Both the position numbers and the translations under genes were made by a program. Of a stretch of DNA of 64,000 nt, positions 57,968-64,000 are shown one piece after another (position 1 is the first letter of the stretch; every line of letters begins with the position of its first letter). The stretch spans positions 82,064,926 through 82,128,925 of the forward strand of contig OX104117.1 of the NCBI GenBank assembly GCA_944474755.1, given 5' to 3'. The notes below the pieces were generated by a model. It was not told the origin of the DNA. It saw only the letters and a list, made by a program, of their open reading frames with translations, and made no database searches. The DNA comes from Limnoperna fortunei. Lineage: Eukaryota > Mollusca > Bivalvia > Mytilida > Modiolidae.

Positions 57968-58308
57968 ATCCCATATTTATGAAAAGAACATGTAATGGTC
58001 GTTTCACGAAATTCTTTTTCGAAAGTAACATACCTTTGCACTATAACTGCTCACAATCTCCCAAGTCAAATTATTTCAGAAATAAATTCATGGCTGCCCA
58101 TATCTTACAAAAATTATATATTTTGCTATTAGCGTGAGATATGTTATTTATCAATACAATATGAGTGGTACGAGAAAGATCTTCGATTGCTAGAAATAAT
58201 GTGTGCATATAAGAAACGAAATAACATGTATTTATATTGACAATGCTTATGTTAATTTGATAGAATGTCAAATTGTAGCGGACACCATTGCAGACATACA
58301 GCCGTTTA

Positions 58309-58785
58309 GGGACGGGTCAATATTAATTTGGGGGGGGGGGGGTGTTGGGACCGATGCATTTCAAATTATCAAGGTCCTATCGCCGTAAAGTTGCTGTCCT
58401 ACATGAAATGTGTTATAAAAAAGTTGGTGTCCTATCTAGTAAATAATTTTATGGTTACATTTCAGTATTTAGAGGCGCTTCAATATTTAATTTAAAATAC
58501 AATAAACGTCGCTGTCCTACATCAGATTTGTTATACAAAAGTTGGTGTCCTATCTAGTGAAAAATTTTAAGGTGAACAATTGTGCGATTACAGTATATTG
58601 GTTTTGAATTAAAACGTTAGCGATTTTTTTTTTCATTGATGATATTGTCATAAAAAAACTTACTGTCCTATCAGTTCTGAAAATATCAAAACTTGGGAGT
58701 CCCATGTTTATGCCAGCATAAAAAAGTGTGTGTCCTATTGCATTTTGCACCGGTCCTACCACCCCAGTAAATATTGACCTGTCCC
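58309..58785. mobile_element. 477-bp MITE with TTA flanks (Harbinger-like)
   Basis: The left end GGGACGGGTCAATATTAATT and the right end, complemented, GGGACAGGTCAATATTTACT match. TTA lies at both edges (58306-58308 and 58786-58788). Inside, phrases like GTCCTA(C/T) and AAGTTGGTGTCCTATCTAGT are repeated about 120 bp apart. It is close downstream of the PL-II gene. Confidence 0.75.
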
Positions 58786-58789
58786 TTAA

Positions 58790-59400
58790 AGCTTTGTCGA
58801 TCGAACTGACAAGAAATATTGCCGTTTGTTATGAAAAAAAGATCAAATATATTGGCGTAATACGCATGCGGGGCGATATTTTATTGCATACCAGGTGTTT
58901 CAAAAACGTCTTGAGGACGTCATATTAGAATTTTACTTTCAATGACAATTTTATATTGCACATCATTGGGAGAATGGAAATTTGTTTCTTTTGATATAAT
59001 TTGTCCGTTTTATAGAAGACACGTACAGTTAATTCATAATTAACAAAACGCTAATAATGCTATTTTAGGGGGCAAAAATAGACAGACAAGACAATATATT
59101 TTATATTCTCATTTTTAAGAAAATATTTGGTCTCTTAAATTGTACATGTATGTGAACATAATAATCCCTTGGGCAAAGACTCCTTTAATATTTTTGTCAA
59201 ATAATTTAGAAATAAAAGTAGATAGAAATATTTTGAAAATGAATTATAAGACAAAGGATTACTAGTCAAAATGGAAAATATCTAAGAAAAATCTTTGCCA
59301 AGGCGCAAGTAGGGAAGTTACAAACATTCGCTCTGTTTAGTAAAGAAAACAAATTTTGATGTTATAAAAAGTTGTGATATTAGAAAAGGCTTCATGTTAA
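58790..59400. other. Gene-free AT-rich stretch
   Basis: Nothing beyond short homopolymers and isolated frames was recognised. Confidence 0.4.
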
Positions 59401-59401
59401 G

Positions 59402-59548
59402 AAGTATTCATTGGCGGGCGTATATACATTTACCACCGGTTGGCCTTTTATGTCCAATATTTTTCCCCGAGCGTTAGCGAGGTGTAAAATATGGGCATAA
59501 AGGGCAAACCAGTGGTAAAATCAGTACTTTTCCCCCAATGAATTATTT
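59402..59548. repeat. Long hairpin with CCCGAGCGTTAGCGAGG apex
   Basis: The inner arms 59430-59463 (TTACCACCGGTTGGCCTTTT and following) and 59484-59518 pair at about 85%. A weaker outer pairing uses ATTCATTGG and CCAATGAAT. The unpaired apex is CCCGAGCGTTAGCGAGG. Confidence 0.7.
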
Positions 59549-59693
59549 TTATCCTAATAGGACATATTATATGATACATTTTTTAACAGCGTAACCTTGC
59601 ATGACTTGTCGGCCATTAAGGACACACATTTGATTGTGACGTCGTTTAAATATCTGATTAACTATGACGCATTGATCGTTTATGACGTTGTTT

Positions 59694-59758
59694 TAGTTAA
59701 ATTATGGAATTTTAAGTCCCGAGCCTTGGCGAGGACTTAAACTTCCATAATTTAACTA
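59694..59758. repeat. 65-bp hairpin with CCCGAGCCTTGGCGAGG apex
   Basis: The arms TAGTTAAATTATGGAA and TTCCATAATTTAACTA plus TTTAAGTC/GACTTAAA form a 27-bp stem with one mismatch. The apex is the same motif as in the hairpin 230 bp to the left, although the arms are unrelated. Confidence 0.8.
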
Positions 59759-61379
59759 TCGAGATTGGAGAAATCCGATAATCCAAGAGTACTAATGTAA
59801 GATTCTGTTTCTCTAATTTTAAAAAGTAGTAAATATGCGAAATGAAGTACAAAATCTCCCAACCTCAATTTTACGTTCATGACTTGAATACGCGGTAAAT
59901 GGAAGGTGTTTTGTTTATGACGTCATGAGCTCTTATTATGACGTTATTTTTTTAAACCAATCAACTGCTGAGAACAACAAATTCACTAGTGACGAGAACT
60001 ATATTTTCCACACCGGTCAAGCGGTTGAAATATTACGTCAAAATTAGAGAAAGAAGATTCTCGGATTATGCTGTAGTTACTATAGGCGAATTTGTTAAAG
60101 GAAAACTAATTTAGGTTCAGTTTTTATGTTTTAAACTGGTTTCAATGAAGTTTTCAAAACTTGTTGTGGTTTAAATGATGAGTACTAAATAATTGGTTTT
60201 CAGTTTAGGTTTAAGGAATGAATAATGAATTGTTATTAAGTTGAAAGGAGGCAGCGATTGCACAATTATAAATTCAGAACAACACATTCTAATATTTGTT
60301 GCATATATGACTCTGCGGTCTGTTTTCAAAATTGTCAAATGTCAAGGAATTTGTTTGACAATTTAAAATTGTATGTCTGTCTTTTATTGGTTTCAAAACA
60401 TTTACAACATCTCTATACTGCGACATTAGTGCAGCTATTTTTAGGACTCAAAACATAAAACCTAAACCGCAAATGTTTGCCAAACCAGTTTCAGTTTGAA
60501 ACTAGTTAGGAACTTAAACCGGTTAGCCCTTTGTTAGTCTCAAACTGAAACTATTCAAACTGCATACATGCAGGGTGCTTTGCGGTTTTGGTTTAAGGTT
60601 TAAAGTTATAAAAAATGGCTGCACAAAATGTAGCAGTGTGAATTAAGATGTTGTAAAGATACATTTTGTAGTTTCAAATCGGATCTCTTTAAAAAAAAAA
60701 AAAGGATGATATATCCGGATAAAACGGGTGGAAGTTTCCTAGTCATATTTTGTCGGAGGATCTGATCATGCATATCTCGACAGAAGACTTGATATGCATA
60801 TTAAGACTGTGTAGAGCGTCATATTGATGTTAATAAAATATCGGTTTTTTTTTGTAAACAGTATTGATATTATGTTGCCGCATCAGTTGACACGTTTGTT
60901 GGATGCAATGAAAATAAATTAAAACAAAAATTAAAAAAAAACACACACACAAAGAAAATGGAGAGTATAGTAACAACCTTTGCTAGCCAGTGCTTTAAAA
61001 TCCGATAGAAGAGTATCGGCTAGCAAAGAAGTTTTCCAATATCAGAGTTAACACGATTTCACAAGTACTTAATTTATTGTCTACGCAAAAAAACATTTAA
61101 AAAAACATATTTGTCACGTTTGGTGGACGTGGTTTTTAAGAAATCTATAAGTATGAGCTAGGCGGATTTCATGAAAGTGCTTCTTCAAACCAAGTTAAAA
61201 CAAGTCATAACATGTTAACCCTCTCCTCTATATATGATTTAATAATCTAAAATCTGGTGATCGAATCTACCCCACTGAATTTGAAATCAAGGATACTATA
61301 CAGAGATATCTAGGCCTGCCTCATACCTTGATCTCCATTTAGAAATTGACAGTAAAGGTTTATGGATAACCAAAATTTA
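59759..61379. other. Gene-free stretch with small inverted repeats
   Basis: At 60978-61027 CTTTGCTAGCC pairs with GGCTAGCAAAG, and CCGATA with TATCGG. Between 60110 and 60610 AGTTTCAGTTTGAAACT-like and GGTTTAAGG phrases recur. No gene was recognised. Confidence 0.4.
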
Positions 61380-61740
61380 CGACTAAACGTTTTTTTGATT
61401 TTGATTTTCTTATTGTGCATTTTCCATTTTGTGTGCAACATTCCAGCAGTACCTGCATATGGAGTATACATATCCCAATCGATCAAGTACTCAATTGCCT
61501 GTATTTCCCATCCAGATATTGATACAGGGTGTTTGCTGAGAGAAAAGCTACTTAACCAGTGAACGATTGAATTCATCACTTGGAAAATGTTACGGTCAGC
61601 CTCATGACTTATTTAATCGTTACGGAATGTGTGTCACAAGTGACCATTGATTTGTTCCATTTGTCGTAACCACTGTCCACCTGCTTGCTGAATTACTGAT
61701 GACTGAGTTAACTCTCGGTTTGACTTGGTATTATATGTGT
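61380..61740 (+). pseudogene. Reverse-transcriptase C-terminal remnant
   Basis: The plus-strand frame reads CNIPAVPAYGVYISQSIKYS, then LREKLLNQ and a stop. This is the SNIPxxPAYGVYISQLIRYARAC block of the same reverse transcriptase as at 13604 and 51380. Further degraded similarity (KCYGQPHDLFNRYG) extends to about 61640. Only the end of the protein remains. Confidence 0.65.
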
Positions 61741-61959
61741 TTTTGTATGTAGATCTATGTTGTGTCGTTTGTTTTTGTGATATTTTTATGCATATCGATT
61801 TTGTCTTGGCATTTTTAGACTTATAACATTCGATTGCCCCGTTGTTACGCCTTTCCTTCTTTGTAACTGGAACAAGTAAATAATGTTGTTTTTTATAATT
61901 GGAAGGTAACGTATAGGTGGTAAGAACACCTAATACCGGTATTCAATTTTACTCTAACG

Positions 61960-62379
61960 TCACTGAAGACCTTTAATGATTGTGTCTATTTTTGTTGGTT
62001 TTTCTTTTTTATTAACTTCTAGGATAGCACCCTGTTCCAACAAGACAATTATCTCGTTTTCTGAAGATATACATTCCCTGTAAACAAAGAATGATGTCTG
62101 CAAAATAATACAGGAGAGTTTTTGTATTTGTCTTTTTATACACTTTTGATACAGTTTTTCATTGCAATTACTGCGTTTGTACGCGAAGCTTATCCGCCAT
62201 GAGAGATATATCTCACAATGTCGACCAATGGTATGGCAGAGGTGATTGTAGTTGACGTAGTTCATCCTTTTCGAGGAGATTGATGAAAAGTAACTGGAAT
62301 TTAACTCGAATACGACGGTGCCATCCGTGGAGGACCTGGACTTAACTTCGGTGTTTTTAGTAGAGTTGATGTTACTCAA
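61960..62379 (-). other. Unrecognised 139-codon open frame
   Basis: A minus-strand frame from ATG at 62379 (MSNINSTKNTEVKSRSSTDG...) to a stop at 61960 contains NYNHLCHTIGRHCEIYLSWR and a Lys/Cys-rich middle. No family was recognised, no splice context is clear, and it abuts a minisatellite and retroelement debris. It could be a decayed mobile-element frame or chance. Confidence 0.25.
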
Positions 62380-62409
62380 TTGTCTGTGTTTGTGTTGTGT
62401 GTCTATTTG

Positions 62410-62800
62410 TTTTGTTGATGTCCACTCTCTTGTTTAACCATGGTTTTGTTTGTCTTTGTTGATGTCCACTCTTTTGTTTAACCATGGTTTTGTTTGTCTT
62501 TGTTGATGTCCACTCTTTTGTTTAACCAGGTTTTGTTTGTCTTTGTTGATGTCCACTCTTTTGTTTAACCATGGTTTTGTTTGTCTTTGTTGATGTCCAC
62601 TCTTTTGTTTTACCATGGTTTTGTTTGTCTTTGTTGATGTCCACTCTTTTGTTTAACCATGGTTTTGTTTGTCTTTGTTGATGTCCACTCTTTTGTTTAA
62701 CCATGGTTTTGTTTGTCTTTGTTGATGTCCACTCTTTTGTTTTACCATGGTTTTGTTTGTCTTAGTTGATGTCCACTCTTTTGTTTAACCGTGGTTTTGT
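62410..62800. repeat. 44-bp minisatellite, about 9 copies
   Basis: The unit is CCACTCTTTTGTTTAACCAT plus GGTTTTGTTTGTCTTTGTTGATGT. Variants are TTTACC and one copy lacking ATG. Because 44 is not divisible by 3 and the unit has no minus-strand stops in three frames, it generates long artefactual frames. Confidence 0.97.
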
Positions 62801-63069
62801 TTGCCCCTGGCTTATCATTTTATGAGCACTCGTACATATCTTGAATTCGTTTTCTTGATAAACTGTGCCCCTCCGATTGTAATTCAAGCATATAAAATGT
62901 CATCAATGATAGCATATTTGTAACCTACAAAATCACATACGAGTTGAGTAAACGAGTTTATTTTGTTTAAGCCAAGTGAGCGAGAACTAGACTGTAACAG
63001 GCATAATCTACAAAAGTTAGATGTTGGGTTGATAATAGTAGCCCACTATAGAAGTAGAAGAAAACCCAT

Positions 63070-64000
63070 AGGTTGTAATTGGAACAGAGACCTGGTTGCG
63101 TCAAGACATTAGTAGTTCAGAAATCTTTCCAGATGGCTTTACAGTTTACAGAAAAGATAGATTAAGGTTTAGAGAAAATAAGAAAATCAAACAACTGAGT
63201 ATAAGATAAAAGAGAATGTTCGATAAGGCAAGAAAGACCAAACGTAAAGACGATATAAACATGTACCAACAACTGCAAAAAACAACACAGAAAGAATGTA
63301 GAATCGCCTATAAGGAGTACATCTACAACATGACTGAAAACCCTAAAAGATTCTGGCGCTTTATCAAGAGCAAGAAATGTGAATGCGTTGGCGTATCCCC
63401 ATTAAGAGACTAAGCTGGAATGTCTTATTTTGACGGCGAGAAAAAGGCAAACATTTTTAACCAGCAATTTTCTTCAGTTTTCAACTGTAATGAAGATCCA
63501 GCAACCATTCCAGTTAAAGGAAAAGGCAACATCCACTCATTAGCGACATCCATATAACCAGAAACGGCTTATTAAAACTGCCTTCCAACTTAAACATTTA
63601 TAAGGTAGATGTCCCAGACGAAAAACCGTCAAGATTTCTGAAAGAGCTAACACCAATCCTGGTCGACATGTTCACCTTGTTCTTCCAAGCACCAATAAAT
63701 CAAGGAACTATACCACCAGACCGGAAAGAAGCTTGTGTACATGTAGTTCCAATTTGTAAGAAAGGAGATAAGCCACGAGCCTCTAACTACCGCCCAGTGT
63801 CTCTGACTGTCACTTGAAAGATCTTGGAGCACATTATTTGTAGCAGCATATCGAAACATCGAGAAGCTAACAAATACTCCATGATGCTTAGCACGGCTGA
63901 ATCATTCGTGTGAATCTCAGTTGATCCTTACAGTAAGCCCTGGCAAAGGGTATCGATCTCGGCGAACAGATTGACCTTATTCTGCTTGATTTCTCGAAAG
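63070..64000 (+). pseudogene. Degraded LINE with endonuclease and reverse-transcriptase pieces, continuing beyond the window
   Basis: Pieces in order: GTETWLRQDISSSEIFPDGF and TVYRKDR (end of an AP-endonuclease-like domain) at about 63085-63165; KECRIAYKEYIYN...FWRFIKSKK (linker, 63216-63413); ANIFNQQFSSVF; then CKKGDKPRASNYRPVSLT and ILEHIICSSISKH (reverse transcriptase, from about 63755). Several stops and shifts, plus a deletion after the endonuclease block, show it is inactive. Confidence 0.75.

Noticed and set aside
57637..58137. Plus-strand frame rich in Arg and Gln overlapping the PL-II 3' half
   Set aside because: Shifted reading of AAG-rich codons of the PL-II tail, running through the stem-loop.
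62434..62704. Two overlapping 60-codon minus-strand frames rich in K, Q
   Set aside because: Products of the 44-bp minisatellite.
1..64000. Endogenous retrovirus, LTR retrotransposon or viral genes
   Set aside because: No paired LTRs, no gag/protease/integrase series and no viral capsid or polymerase frames were recognised; the retroelement pieces are non-LTR or Penelope-like.

Overview
The window is eukaryotic, AT-rich and repeat-dense. It has spliced genes with canonical GT/AG junctions, minisatellites, tRNA-derived SINEs, LINE and other reverse-transcriptase remnants, and many small TIR or foldback DNA elements. An intronless protamine-like sperm protein of the PL-II type (winged-helix H1 core with SRSRSR and AKSPAKSP repeats) at 57.3 kb, together with bivalve-type dispersed repeats, points to a marine mussel (Mytilus or a close relative). 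That assignment is by family recognition, not by a database search.

Genes, left to right: the last exon of an unrecognised plus-strand gene (3064-3893); four exons of an EME1-like structure-specific endonuclease subunit on the minus strand (23953 down to 17399, C-terminal exons not found); a possible first exon encoding a CUE-like fold on the minus strand (36977-36837); two exons of mitochondrial ribosomal protein L27 on the plus strand (39895-40112 and 43964-44158, first exon not found); a four-exon CDR2/CDR2L-like (centrocortin-like) coiled-coil protein on the minus strand (54651 down to 46325, apparently a complete CDS of about 444 codons); and the PL-II gene (57279-57923), which ends in a histone-type 3' stem-loop. 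MRPL27 and CDR2 are convergent; CDR2 and PL-II are divergent. No shared pathway is evident among them.

Repeat layout: 4.05-9.44 kb is one minisatellite of about 100 copies of a 53-bp unit with higher-order periodicity. From 10.5 to 27.5 kb lie long hairpin-ended elements with internal tandem repeats (two related classes, A and B). One of these carries a nested 1.14-kb TIR element, and another nested insertion sits in a LINE remnant at 27.8-29.8 kb. From 30.7 to 39.6 kb there is an AAATCACT-rich array with a near-perfect 96-bp hairpin, a TA-flanked TIR element, and a 2.05-kb TIR element with a 9-bp target duplication carrying a broken PHD-finger/OTU-like reading frame. Several further elements (14.26, 38.96 and 55.77 kb) also show 9-bp duplications, so Mutator-type activity is the most coherent unexplained theme of the window. 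The right end (58-64 kb) has a MITE, two hairpins sharing an apex motif, reverse-transcriptase remnants, a 44-bp minisatellite and the start of a degraded LINE.

All homology statements come from recognising motifs by eye. Exon borders were set by splice signals plus reading-frame continuity.
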